Shown piece by piece: positions 15,012-26,049 of a DNA stretch of 32,050 bases; the first letter of the stretch is position 1; the number at the start of each line of letters is the position of its first letter. A program made the translations under genes and the position numbers. The notes beneath the pieces were generated by a model that saw nothing but the letters and a program-made list of their open reading frames with translations, was not told the origin of the DNA and did no database searches. The stretch is from Euzebyales bacterium (GTDB taxonomy: Bacteria > Actinomycetota > Nitriliruptoria > Euzebyales > JAHELV01). Location of the stretch: contig DASUUK010000048.1 of the NCBI GenBank assembly GCA_036374135.1, positions 1 to 32,050 of the forward strand. The letters run 5' to 3'.

Positions 15012-17582
15012 GTGATCCTGACCCCCGACCAGCGGCTGCGCGTCTTCATCTCCTCGACGCTGGACCTGACCAAGGAGCGGGCGGCGGCCAGGCGTTCGGT
15101 CGAGACGCTCAACCTGACGCCGGTGATGTTCGAGGCCGGCGCACGCCCGCACCCGCCCCGCGCGCTCTACAGCGCCTACGTCGGACAGAGCGACGTCTTC
15201 GTCGCCATCTACGCGCGTCGCTACGGGTGGACCGCACCGGGCATGGAGGTCTCGGGCCTCGAGGACGAGTTCCTCCTCTCCACCGGCATGCCGCGCCTCG
15301 TCTACATCCAGGCGAACGTCGACCGGGAGCCGCAGCTGCAGGGCTTCCTCGCGCGGGTGCGTGACGCCGGCCTGTCGTACAAGCCGTTCGCCACCGCCGC
15401 CGACCTGGGGGAGCTGCTCAAGAACGACCTGATCGTGCTGCTGACCGAACGGTTCCACGCACCCGCCGGCGACAGCGGAGCCGCCCGGCGACCCCGACCC
15501 GCACCGCTGCCGCGGCCGGCCACCCCGTTGTTCGGGCGCGCCGCCGACGTCGCCGAGATCGTCGCCCAGCTGCGGCGCGGTGACGTCCGGCTGCTCACCC
15601 TCGTCGGCGCCGGTGGGATCGGCAAGACACGCCTGGCGATCGAGACCGCGCGCCTGCTCACACCAGAATTCACCGACGGCACGTACTACGTCTCGCTGGC
15701 GGCGTTGCGCGAGCCGGACCTCTTGGCGGACACGATCGCCTCGGCCCTGGACGTCGCGGCGACCGACGCGTCGCCTGCCGTCGCCTCCGTCGCCGATGCC
15801 ATCGGCGACGGGCGCACGCTGCTCGTCCTGGACAACTTCGAGCAGGTTGTGGCGGCGGCGCCGGTCGTGGCGGAGCTGATCGAGGGCTGCGCGCGGCTGA
15901 CGGTCATCGCCACCAGCCGCACGGCCCTCCGTCTGCGCGGCGAGCGGGAGTACCCCGTGACGCCGCTGACGGTGCCGACCGAGGGCGCCTCGACAGCACG
16001 CGTGCGCGAGTCCGCGGCCGTCCAGCTGTTCGTCCACGCGGTCGAAGCCGTGCGGCCTGACTTCGATCCCGACGAACGCGCGATGGCCGCGATCGTCGCC
16101 ATCTGCCGTGAGCTCGACGGCCTTCCGCTGGCGCTCGAGCTGACCGCGGCCACCGTCAGGATCCTGACGCCCGAGATGCTGCTCGGCCGCCTCCAGGACC
16201 GGTTCCCCGACCTGGGTGACGCCCGGCGCGACATGCCTGCGCGCCACCAGAGCCTGCGTGCCACGATCGCCTGGAGCTACGACCTGCTGGACGGACCCAC
16301 CAGGGACGCCTTCGCGCAGCTCAGCGCGTTCCGGGGTGGGTTCACCTTGGCGTCGGCGGAGCGGGTGTGCGACGTCGAGGGCGACGTGATGTCGGCGGTC
16401 GCGTCGCTCGCGGGGCAGAGCCTCGTGCGCACCGACGTACAGGCGGAGCACGGTGTCCGCTTCTCCATGCTCGGCGCCATCCGGCAGTTCGCTCGGGAGC
16501 TGCTGGACCGCAGCGCCGGACGGGACGCCGTGCTCGCGCGCCACGCTCGCACATTCCTGGAGCTGGCCGCCGGCGTCGGACGGCCCGGGGGGCGGCGCCC
16601 TGCGACGCTCGACGCCGTGGAGATCGAGCTCGACAACGTCCGGCAGGCATTCAGCTGGTCGCTCGCGAAGGATGATCCGGATCCGGTGGCCGACGTCCTC
16701 TGGGAGTCGTGGTGGTTCTGGTGGATGCGCGGGTACCTCACGGAGGGCAGGCTGTGGGCCGACCGCTGCCTCCAGGCGCCGCAGCTCGGACGCGAGCCGC
16801 GCGCACGCGTCCTCGCGGCGCGAGCCATGTTCGCCATCTGGTCCGGTGATTACGCGTTCGCGGCACCGGCACTGCTGGAGGCCGCCGAGGTCGCGCGTGA
16901 GACCGGCGACGACCGCAGCCTCGGGTACGCGGACGTCGCGGTCGGCCTCGTCCGCGGCATGACGGGCGCGATGGACGACGGCATGGCGATCATGCGGCGC
17001 GGCGTCGCCACGTTCGAGCGGATCGGCGACGCCGTCGGCGCGACGACCGGGTTCGTCGCGATGAGCTGGGTGCAGGGCATCACGCGTCAGTTCGACGATA
17101 CCGACGAGATGCTCCGGGACGCCATGAGGCGGGCCCGGGCGATCGACTCGGTCGTCGACCTGGGGATCGTCGAGGGCGCACTCGCGCAGTTCCGCATGAG
17201 CCGCGGCGAGAACGAGGGCGTGCACGATCTGATCGGGGCATCCCTCGAGCACCTGGCAGAGGTGCGCCACATCGCGTCGACCATCCTGACGCTGGAGGTC
17301 ATCGCCGAACTCGGCGTCCGTGCCCATGCACCCCGCAGCGCCGTGGCGATCCTCGGAGCGACCACGGCGATCCGGTCGTCGATGGGCACGCGTGTCCCAC
17401 CGCAGGCGGCGACGCGGCTGGCCGAGCTGCAGGCGACCGGCCGCCGACGGCTGGGCGACGACTTCGACGGCGCGCTTGCGCTTGGCGCCGCGATGGACTT
17501 CGCGGGAGCGGTCGCACTGGGACGCGCGGCACTCAGTGAGCTCCGCCAAGCCGAGGCGGAGCGTGTCCCCGACGGCGCATGA
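15012..17582 (+). CDS. DUF4062-STAND ATPase with C-terminal helical repeats (856 aa)
   Basis: The N-terminus (about 8-100) is a DUF4062 domain: LRVFISSTLDLTKERAAARR, then YVGQSDVFVAIYARRYGW and GLEDEFLLSTGMPRLVYI, a Rossmann-like fold predicted for signalling or effector roles. A NB-ARC-like STAND ATPase follows: FGRAADVAEIVAQL, P-loop GAGGIGKTRLA (199-209), Walker B LLVLDNFEQV (270-279), the sensor ATSRTALRLRGEREYPV and the GLPLALELTAA motif. A winged-helix-like part leads to TPR-like repeats (about 560-840). STAND proteins act as switches: the repeats sense a ligand, ATP drives oligomerisation and the N-terminal domain acts. No DNA-binding domain is evident. Start is GTG, apparently leaderless. 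It is divergent from the M20 peptidase and convergent with the MFS gene. Confidence 0.85.
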   Translation: MILTPDQRLRVFISSTLDLTKERAAARRSVETLNLTPVMFEAGARPHPPRALYSAYVGQSDVFVAIYARRYGWTAPGMEVSGLEDEFLLSTGMPRLVYIQANVDREPQLQGFLARVRDAGLSYKPFATAADLGELLKNDLIVLLTERFHAPAGDSGAARRPRPAPLPRPATPLFGRAADVAEIVAQLRRGDVRLLTLVGAGGIGKTRLAIETARLLTPEFTDGTYYVSLAALREPDLLADTIASALDVAATDASPAVASVADAIGDGRTLLVLDNFEQVVAAAPVVAELIEGCARLTVIATSRTALRLRGEREYPVTPLTVPTEGASTARVRESAAVQLFVHAVEAVRPDFDPDERAMAAIVAICRELDGLPLALELTAATVRILTPEMLLGRLQDRFPDLGDARRDMPARHQSLRATIAWSYDLLDGPTRDAFAQLSAFRGGFTLASAERVCDVEGDVMSAVASLAGQSLVRTDVQAEHGVRFSMLGAIRQFARELLDRSAGRDAVLARHARTFLELAAGVGRPGGRRPATLDAVEIELDNVRQAFSWSLAKDDPDPVADVLWESWWFWWMRGYLTEGRLWADRCLQAPQLGREPRARVLAARAMFAIWSGDYAFAAPALLEAAEVARETGDDRSLGYADVAVGLVRGMTGAMDDGMAIMRRGVATFERIGDAVGATTGFVAMSWVQGITRQFDDTDEMLRDAMRRARAIDSVVDLGIVEGALAQFRMSRGENEGVHDLIGASLEHLAEVRHIASTILTLEVIAELGVRAHAPRSAVAILGATTAIRSSMGTRVPPQAATRLAELQATGRRRLGDDFDGALALGAAMDFAGAVALGRAALSELRQAEAERVPDGA

Positions 17583-17642
17583 CCACCCACCGCGCTGAGC
17601 AGATCGAGGTCGGGCACGTGCGCGGCTGAGGGGACCCCAACC

Positions 17643-19052
17643 TCACGGGTTCGCGGGCGCCGCACCCAGCGCGCGGGCCAGAGAATCCGACCGCGCGGCG
17701 TCGATGTCATCGGCCACGAAGCGCGATGCCGACGCCACGAGCAGTCCCGCGACGATGGACACAGGCACCAGGACCAGCATGCTCGCCTGGATCCCGAGGG
17801 CGTCCGACACGGCGCCGATCATCGGCAGGAAGACCGCGAGCCCAGGGATGGCGAACAGCGACATGGTGGAGAACGCCACGGACCGCACCCGCGGCGGCGC
17901 GACCAGCGAGACCAGAGCAAGGAACGCCGGCACCAGGGTGCCGATGCTCGCAGCCAGCAGGGCGTGGGCGGCGACGGCCAGGGCCACGTGCGGGGCATAC
18001 GCGAGGATCACGAGGAGCAACCCGTCGGCGATGCCCACCACGGCGACGAATGCCAGCAGGAACCCTGGCCGGTTCCGTGAGATCCGGGCGACGACGGGCA
18101 TGGCCGCGAAGATCCCGACGATCTGCAGTGGCTCCACGCCCGCGGCGACGAAGCCGCGGTGCGCCGCAGTGAGACCGAAGACGTCCTCGTAGACCAGCGA
18201 CAGCAGGTTCGGCACGCCGAACAGCGCGATGCCGAGGAACGGCGCCGCGGCCCAGATCCGCCGCACCGTCCGCACCCGCCACAGCACGCGCATCGTCGAC
18301 CACACGCCCTCGGCGGCTTCCTCCAGCTGCGCGGTGACCTCGTCGGCCCCCGCAGCCCGCCGCTCGTGCACGCCGCGGACCGGCTCACGCAGCCGCAGGG
18401 CGAGGACGACGAGGATGACCGTGGGCAGCGCGAACACCAGGAACGGCGCACGCCACCCGAGCGCGGACGCGAGCAGGCCCGCCAGCACGGGACCGGCGAC
18501 CTGACCGGCGGAGCTCGCGAGCCGGTGTGCGGCGAAGACCTTGACCCGCGCAGCCGGTTCGTAGTAGTCGGACAGCAACGACGAGTGGGTCGGGGTCACG
18601 ACCGCCTTGCCGCCGCCGGCGCCGATGCGGGTCGCGACGAGCATCGCCACCGACGCGGCGAGGCCCGTCCCGAGGGAGAACAGGGCCCACAGGGCCGCGC
18701 CCGCCGTGGCGATCCGGACCCGGTTCGCCCGGTCGGCGACGAACGACAGCGGCAGCTCGATCAGCACGATCGCGATCGTGGTGGCGCCCACAAGCCCCAG
18801 CACGGCGGCGTCACTCAGCGCGAAGTGCGTCCGGATGTCGGGAAGGAGCACCGCGAAGGCGGCGCGGTCGAGTTCGTCGACCGCGTTCAGCCCGAACAGC
18901 ACGGCGAGTGGGAACGCCGGTGCGCCGAGCGTGACGGCCGACGGCCGCCACTCGTCGAGCATGCGACGGACGCGGCGTCTCCTGGCCCGACCGTCCTCCT
19001 GCGGGGTGTCGGCGGTCTTCTCGGTCGCCTCGTTGTCCGCTGTGGTGCGCAT
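17643..19052 (-). CDS. MFS transporter (469 aa)
   Basis: A twelve-helix major facilitator. A hydrophilic N-terminus of about 45 residues precedes helix 1 (GAPAFPLAVLFGLNAVDELDR). The loop 2-3 motif is degenerate (PLSFVADRANRVRI), and helix 4-5 has ARIGAGGGKAVVTPTHSSLL and HRLASSAGQVAGPVLAG. A long charged loop lies between halves, and the C-terminal half ends in a basic/acidic tail. The ATG at 19050-19052 follows GGGGAGG, so the open frame that continues to 20558 over the SARP gene is rejected. The substrate cannot be read; efflux is plausible. It is divergent from a SARP-type regulator, a common layout for regulator and exporter. Confidence 0.85.
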   Translation of the reverse strand: MRTTADNEATEKTADTPQEDGRARRRRVRRMLDEWRPSAVTLGAPAFPLAVLFGLNAVDELDRAAFAVLLPDIRTHFALSDAAVLGLVGATTIAIVLIELPLSFVADRANRVRIATAGAALWALFSLGTGLAASVAMLVATRIGAGGGKAVVTPTHSSLLSDYYEPAARVKVFAAHRLASSAGQVAGPVLAGLLASALGWRAPFLVFALPTVILVVLALRLREPVRGVHERRAAGADEVTAQLEEAAEGVWSTMRVLWRVRTVRRIWAAAPFLGIALFGVPNLLSLVYEDVFGLTAAHRGFVAAGVEPLQIVGIFAAMPVVARISRNRPGFLLAFVAVVGIADGLLLVILAYAPHVALAVAAHALLAASIGTLVPAFLALVSLVAPPRVRSVAFSTMSLFAIPGLAVFLPMIGAVSDALGIQASMLVLVPVSIVAGLLVASASRFVADDIDAARSDSLARALGAAPANP

Positions 19053-19129
19053 CGTGGCCTCCCCGGGTCGGTGCGCACACCGTCGACGCGACCGCTGTCC
19101 GGGCGCTGTGCCGGCGGTGTCCGCCAGGA

Positions 19130-19169
19130 CCGTGGGACGCGCGGGACGCCCTCGCGACCCGTCCCACGG
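19130..19169. promoter_or_regulatory. Inverted and direct repeats between the MFS and SARP genes
   Basis: CCGTGGGACG (19130-19139) and CGTCCCACGG (19160-19169) are perfect complements separated by 20 nt. In addition, GTGGGACGC (19132-19140) is followed directly by GCGGGACGC (19141-19149), a tandem repeat with one mismatch. SARP proteins bind short direct repeats, so this may be the operator for the divergent pair; it could also be an RNA hairpin. Confidence 0.4.
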
Positions 19170-19275
19170 CACCGGGCGCCGACGACCTCGCGCGGGTTCT
19201 TCGCGCAACGGCTTGTCGCCGGACGGCATGGCGGCGCAGACTGGCAGGAGGCGTTGTCCGGACGTGGAGGCCACG

Positions 19276-22200
19276 GTGGAGATCCGCGTGCTGGGGTCCT
19301 TCGAGGTCCTGGTCGATGGGACGCCGCGGGGCATCCCCGGAGCCGGGGAGCGGGTGTTGCTCGCGCTGCTCGCGTGCGCCGGCGACCGGACGGTCGGCAA
19401 GGACCGGTTGATCGACGAGCTGTGGGGTGAGCAGCTGCCCGCGAATCCTCGCAACGCGCTGCACCTGCGCGTCTCGAAGCTGCGCCGCGTGATCGGCGAC
19501 GCGCTGGTGTCCGATCCGCCGGGGTACCGCCTCGACGTCGGCGAGGGTGAGGTGGACGCCAGGCGCTTCGAGCAGCTGGTCGCGGCGCGGCGGCATGCGG
19601 CGGCGCTGGCGCTGTGGCGGGGTCCGCCCCTGGAGGAGTTCGCCGACCACGTGTGGGCGCGGGCGGAGGCGGCGCGGCTGACCGGATTGCGCGCGACGGC
19701 GGTCGAGGACTGGATCGACGAGCGGCTCGCCGCGGGCGAGAACGCCAGCGTGGTCGCCGAGCTGGAGCGGTTGGTCGCGGCGGATCCCCTGCGCGAGCGG
19801 TTGCGCGGCCAGCTGATGACGGCGCTGTACCGCTGCGGGCGCACGGCCGACGCGTTGGCCGTGTACCGGGACGTGTACCAGCTGCTCGACGAGGAGCTCG
19901 GTGTGACGCCATCGGTGCCGTTGCGTCGACTGCAGGAGGCGATCCTGCGACAGGACGCCGCGCTGGACGCGGTGGCGGCAGTGCCCGCGGCGCAGGGGAA
20001 CCTGCCGACCCCGCTCAGCTCGGTCGTCGGCCGCGAGCTGGAGGTGTCCCGCCTGCTCGAGCTGTCATCCGGCCGTCGGCTGGTCACCGTCACCGGACCC
20101 GGCGGCATCGGCAAGACCACGGTCGCGCTGGCTGCCGCACGTCGAGCAGTCGATGACCATGCGCACGGCGTATGGCTCGTGCGGCTGTCCAGCGTGCGCG
20201 ACGGAGCGGGGATCCCCACCGCGATCGCCGATGCGCTCGACCTGCCCACCGCCGAAGCCACCTCGGTCCGGCAGCTGGTGATCTCGTGGCTGGCTCCACG
20301 CCGCGCGCTGCTGGTGCTGGACAACTGCGAGCACCTCATCGATGCCTGTGCCGAGTACGTCGAGGCGCTGCTCGTGTCGGCCGGTGACGCGTTGCGGGTC
20401 GTCGCGACCAGCCGGGAGGCGCTGGGTGTCCACGGTGAGGTGCAGATGCCCGTCGCGCCGCTGCCACCGGACGACGCGGTCATGCTGTTCGCCGACCGGG
20501 CGGCCGCCGTCCGGCCCGGGTTCGACGCGACGGCGGCCGAACCCGCCGTGCGCCACATCTGCGAGCGGCTCGACGGTATGCCGCTGGCGATCGAGCTGGC
20601 GGCCGGACAGGTGGCGATGCTCAGCCCGGACGAGATCGCCGCGCGCCTCGACGACCGATTCCGCCTGCTGACCGGTGGACCGCGGACCGCCGAGGCGCGT
20701 CATCGGACGCTGCGCGCCGCGGTGGCGTGGAGCCACGAGCTGCTGACCCCCGCGGAGCAGACGCTGTTCCGGCAGCTGGCGGTGTTTGCAGGCGGATGGA
20801 CCCTGGAGGCGGCCGAGGCCGTCTGCACGGTCGACGGGGACGACGTGCTGGACCTGCTTGGTCGGCTGGTGCGGCAGTCGCTCGTGGTCGCAGAGGGGTC
20901 GCGGTTTCGGATGCTCGAGACCATTCGGGTCTACGCGGCGCAGCTGCTGGAGGAGGACGGCGGCGCCGCGACCGTGCGGGAGCGGCATGCCCGGTTCTTC
21001 ACCGACCTGGCGGAGGCGATCGAGCCGGCGCTGCGCGGCGGCGAGCAGTCCCGCTCGCTCGCGTCCCTGCACGCCGAGGATGCGAACCTGCGGCTGGCGC
21101 TGGGGTGGGCCCGTGAGCATGCCCTGTCGGCGCCGGATGTCGGTCTGCGGCTGGCCGGCGCGCTCGGCTGGTACTGGTACGTCGGCCGCCAGGTCGACGG
21201 ACGGGTGCAGCTGCGCGCGACCCTCGACGCCGTCGGTGCCGGCTCCCCCGCGGCTCGGGCACGCGCGTTGCAGGCGTTGTCGCTGGCGCTGCGGCCGGCG
21301 GGCTGCATCGTGCATCCCAGTGCGCACGCGGCAGCCGCCGCGGAAGAGAGCCGTGCGCTGTTCACGACCGTCGGGGACACGGCGCGCGCCGCGCTGTCGC
21401 AGCTTCTGACGGCGGTCGAGGCGGTCGCCGGGGCGGACGTCGAGCGTCACCTCGCCGCGGTGGCGGACGCCCGACGCGCCCTGCAGGCGTGTGGTGACCC
21501 GTGGGGTGTGGCGCTGGCGGACTTCGTCGAGACCGAGATCGTGCTGTACCACGGATCGACGGCGCAGGCGCTGGCGCTCGGCCGGAGGGCGGCCAAGGCG
21601 TTCGACGCCCTCGCCGACACCTGGGGGCGCTCGGCGGTGCGCCTGCACCTCGGCGTCGGTCTGCGCCTGGCGGGACGCTGTGACGAGGCCGACGTCATGC
21701 TGCACGAGGCGGTGCGGCTCACACGGGATCGCGGGCTGCCCAACAACCTGGCACGGTCACTGATCGAGCTCGGCGAGACCGCGCTGCACCGCGGCAACCC
21801 GACCGAAGCCGACCGCTGGCTGGGGCACGGTGAGCGGATCGCCCGCGACCTGGCCGACGAGTCGATGCTGGCCCTCGTCGCGCTGGCTCGTGGCACCGCT
21901 GCACGGTTGCGCGACGACCCCGAGGTGGCGCGGCTGCCGTACGCCGACGCACTCGACCGCTGTGAACGCAACCACGTGCCGCGCGGCGTCGCCCGCGCGT
22001 TGGCGGGCATCGCGGCCGCGGCACTGGACGAGGGACGGGCCGACGACGCCGTCGCGACGCACCTCGGCCGCGCTGGCGACATCGCCGAGCAGATCGGCGA
22101 CGCGCTGCTCCGTGCCACCGTCCTCGAACAGCTCGCGCGGCTGGCGGCGCTGCGCGGCGACGACGACGCGCGCGCACGGTGCCTCGCGGACGCGGCCGAC

Positions 22201-22278
22201 CTGCGCGCGCGGCACAGCCGCCCGCGCGCAGCGGTCGACGAGCGCGACACGCAGCGGATGGTCACCACCACGAGCTGA
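19276..22278 (+). CDS. SARP/AfsR-like regulator: wHTH-BTAD-STAND ATPase-TPR (1000 aa)
   Basis: A large transcriptional activator. The N-terminal OmpR-like winged helix reads VEIRVLGSFEVLVDGTPRGI, then LLALLACAGDRTVGKDRLID and NALHLRVSKLRRVIGD. The BTAD domain (about 97-235) includes RFEQLVAARR and ALYRCGRTADALAVYRDVYQ. The STAND ATPase has SSVVGRELEVSRLL, P-loop GPGGIGKTT (274-282), LLVLDNCEHLIDAC, ATSREALGVHGE and GMPLAIELAAGQ. TPR-like helical pairs fill about 570-990. Such proteins integrate signals and activate secondary-metabolism or transport genes. The GTG at 19276 uses GGAGG 5 nt upstream. Its 3' end overlaps the convergent HMA gene by 17 nt. The nearest target is the divergent MFS gene. 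Confidence 0.9.
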   Translation: MEIRVLGSFEVLVDGTPRGIPGAGERVLLALLACAGDRTVGKDRLIDELWGEQLPANPRNALHLRVSKLRRVIGDALVSDPPGYRLDVGEGEVDARRFEQLVAARRHAAALALWRGPPLEEFADHVWARAEAARLTGLRATAVEDWIDERLAAGENASVVAELERLVAADPLRERLRGQLMTALYRCGRTADALAVYRDVYQLLDEELGVTPSVPLRRLQEAILRQDAALDAVAAVPAAQGNLPTPLSSVVGRELEVSRLLELSSGRRLVTVTGPGGIGKTTVALAAARRAVDDHAHGVWLVRLSSVRDGAGIPTAIADALDLPTAEATSVRQLVISWLAPRRALLVLDNCEHLIDACAEYVEALLVSAGDALRVVATSREALGVHGEVQMPVAPLPPDDAVMLFADRAAAVRPGFDATAAEPAVRHICERLDGMPLAIELAAGQVAMLSPDEIAARLDDRFRLLTGGPRTAEARHRTLRAAVAWSHELLTPAEQTLFRQLAVFAGGWTLEAAEAVCTVDGDDVLDLLGRLVRQSLVVAEGSRFRMLETIRVYAAQLLEEDGGAATVRERHARFFTDLAEAIEPALRGGEQSRSLASLHAEDANLRLALGWAREHALSAPDVGLRLAGALGWYWYVGRQVDGRVQLRATLDAVGAGSPAARARALQALSLALRPAGCIVHPSAHAAAAAEESRALFTTVGDTARAALSQLLTAVEAVAGADVERHLAAVADARRALQACGDPWGVALADFVETEIVLYHGSTAQALALGRRAAKAFDALADTWGRSAVRLHLGVGLRLAGRCDEADVMLHEAVRLTRDRGLPNNLARSLIELGETALHRGNPTEADRWLGHGERIARDLADESMLALVALARGTAARLRDDPEVARLPYADALDRCERNHVPRGVARALAGIAAAALDEGRADDAVATHLGRAGDIAEQIGDALLRATVLEQLARLAALRGDDDARARCLADAADLRARHSRPRAAVDERDTQRMVTTTS

Positions 22279-22471
22279 CCTCGTACCCAGCCTGCTCGAT
22301 CGCCTCTCGAACCGCCTGGACGGGGACCTCGCCGCGCACGACAACGCGCGCGGTCGCCGCATCGATCTCCACGGTCACGACGTCGAGATCCTGGATCGCG
22401 CGACTGACGACACGCACGTCGTCGCGGCACCGGAGCCCGGGAACGACCAACTCCAGCACGTCGACCGCCAT
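22262..22471 (-). CDS. HMA-fold protein lacking the second metal-binding cysteine (69 aa)
   Basis: Length and fold pattern match a CopZ-type heavy-metal-associated domain: a beta strand MAVDVLELVVPGL, helix DDVRVVSRAIQDL, strand VVTVEIDAATARVVVRG, helix VQAVREAIEQAGYEV. At the metal loop, the usual G-M-T-C-x-x-C is PGLRCRDD, so one Cys remains and Asp replaces the second. Canonical Cu(I) chelation by two thiols is lost; it may bind metal weakly, bind through a dimer, or be a non-metal partner domain. The ATG at 22471 has AGGAGG at an ideal distance. It is convergent with, and overlaps, the SARP gene. Confidence 0.8.
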   Translation of the reverse strand: MAVDVLELVVPGLRCRDDVRVVSRAIQDLDVVTVEIDAATARVVVRGEVPVQAVREAIEQAGYEVSSWW

Positions 22472-22618
22472 CGATCCTCCTGATCACCGTCACACGTCGA
22501 TCGTGTCGAAGGACGGTGTGCGCGCGGTGTCGCGACCGATCGTCCTCGGACCCTCATGCGGACACGGCGCAGACACCAGCGTGCGCATCAACTGGCCGCG
22601 CCCACCGAGGAGGACGCG

Positions 22619-23531
22619 ATGCCGGCCATTGCATGGGACGGTCGACGACGAAGTGACGGACCATCGTCGCGGCGTGCCACCGCGACCACGGGACCCGTCC
22701 GCTCGATCTCGATGCCGGCTGCGCCGGCCAGCGCCATCGTCACGACCGTCCTGCTCGCGTCATCCCACGTCGCCGTCGACGGTGTGCTCGGTGGCGTCAC
22801 TGCGTTGGGACCCTTGCTGCAGCGCCTGGCCGTCGGCGAACGCGGACTGGCCGTCCTCGTCGCTGCACCGTGGGCGGCCGGCTCGCTGACGCAGCCCGCG
22901 TTCGGCGTCGTCGCTGACCGCATTGGTGCGGTGCGGGTCGCCGCGCTCGGCGCCGCCGCCACCGGCATGTTCGTCGGCGGTCTGGTCCTCGTCAGGTCGT
23001 CGTGGACCGCCCTGGTGTCGGCCGTGGCGTGGGTCGGGGTCGCCGGGCTGGCAGCGGCCGTCGGTACAGCGGGCGCGCTGGGCAACGCCGCGCTGCCGCT
23101 GGTGATCCTCGCCGCACAGCGCCTCGCCCCGTACGCGATCGCGACAGCGTCCGGACTCATCGGCGACGCGGTCGAGTGGCGGCGCTCGGCTACGTCGCGG
23201 TCGGCGCCCTCCAGGAAGCGATCGGCATCGCACCCGCGATCCGCGTGGCGTACCTGGCGGTGGTGCCCGCCGCTGTGCTGACGATCGGCGTCGCCCGTCG
23301 AGACGGGGCGCTCACTGGGCCAGCGTCGTCCACGCCACTGGTCCGCCCGTGCGCTCCGTGCCGGTGCGTGACCTTGCCCCCGGTCGCTGGTGAGACACCC
23401 ATGAGCAGGCGCCGGCACCGCGCGCGGCCACCTCCGTCGCATCTCGGCGCGAGTGCAGCACCAACAGCAGCCGGACACCGATCGGACACCGCCAACGCCC
23501 ACCGTCGGCAGCAGACCTACGGGAGGCAGTG

Positions 23532-23532
<1 letters not shown>
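22619..23532 (+). pseudogene. Decayed Fsr-like MFS transporter (internal deletion plus frameshift)
   Basis: The ATG at 22619 still has GAGGAGG. The N-terminal part, SSHVAVDGVLGGVTALGPLL through SLTQPAFGVVADRIGAVRVA, matches the first helices of fosmidomycin-resistance-type MFS proteins. Soon after, the sequence jumps to the family's penultimate helix (GNAALPLVILAAQRLAPYAI). Near 23170-23185 the frame changes, and the last helix continues in the next frame as YVAVGALQEAIGIAPAIRVA. The family is usually about 400 residues; here only about 230 remain across two frames. The homologous part ends about 23330; the open frame then runs on without family resemblance to 23532. The frameshift could be a sequencing error, but the missing middle helices could not. 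Confidence 0.7.
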
Positions 23533-25694
<2,162 letters not shown>

Positions 25695-25701
25695 CCCCAC
25701 G

Positions 25702-26049
25702 GTGCCCGTACTCGAGAACGGCACGACCATCCGCGTCGGCTTCGTGTTCCAGAGCCTCAAGCTCGTGGCGTCGCTGTCGGCGCGCGACAACATCGTCCCG
25801 CCCGTGCGGCTGGACGGCCGCCACCCGGACCCGGCAGCCGACGAGCCCACCGGCAACCTCGACGCCCCGCCAGCGGCGAGGTGCTGGCGTTCCTGCGCGC
25901 CGGCGCATGCGGGCCAGACCTTCGTCGTGCCCGGCTGGCACGTCGCCATCGCCGTCCTGGCGACCGGACTGCTCGGCGTGCTCGCGTCGGTCATCCCGTC
26001 CGTCCGTGCGGCGCGGGTCGACGTCCTGCGCGCCATCCACACCCCATGA
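25702..26049 (+). pseudogene. Collapsed MacB-like ABC transporter (ATPase and permease snippets)
   Basis: One short frame strings together pieces of a lipoprotein-type ABC system. VGFVFQSLKLVASLSARDNI is the Q-loop region, followed by the Walker B segment ADEPTGNLDAP with nothing between; the signature LSGGQ and helical domain are gone. After a scrambled stretch and GQTFVV, the frame passes straight into GWHVAIAVLATGLLGVLASV and IPSVRAARVDVLRAI, the last helix of an FtsX-type permease. About 115 codons stand for some 600 originally. At least two internal deletions and a local frame change are needed. Its stop overlaps the next start as ATGA, suggesting the next gene was once coupled to the intact transporter. 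Confidence 0.75.

Noticed and set aside
14952-17549. An 865-codon open frame on the minus strand antisense to the DUF4062 protein
   Set aside because: Its product is rich in Arg, Gly, Asp and Val with no domain pattern, while the plus-strand frame has clear ATPase motifs. Long antisense frames are expected in GC-rich genes.
17583-17642. CCGCGC/GCGCGG inverted repeat between the DUF4062 and MFS genes as a terminator
   Set aside because: Six-base GC-only arms with a 24-nt loop are too weak to call.
17643-20558. A 971-codon minus frame seeming to fuse a Ser/Arg-rich domain to the MFS transporter
   Set aside because: The part beyond 19052 is antisense to the SARP gene. The ATG at 19052 has GGGGAGG upstream and begins a normal transporter.
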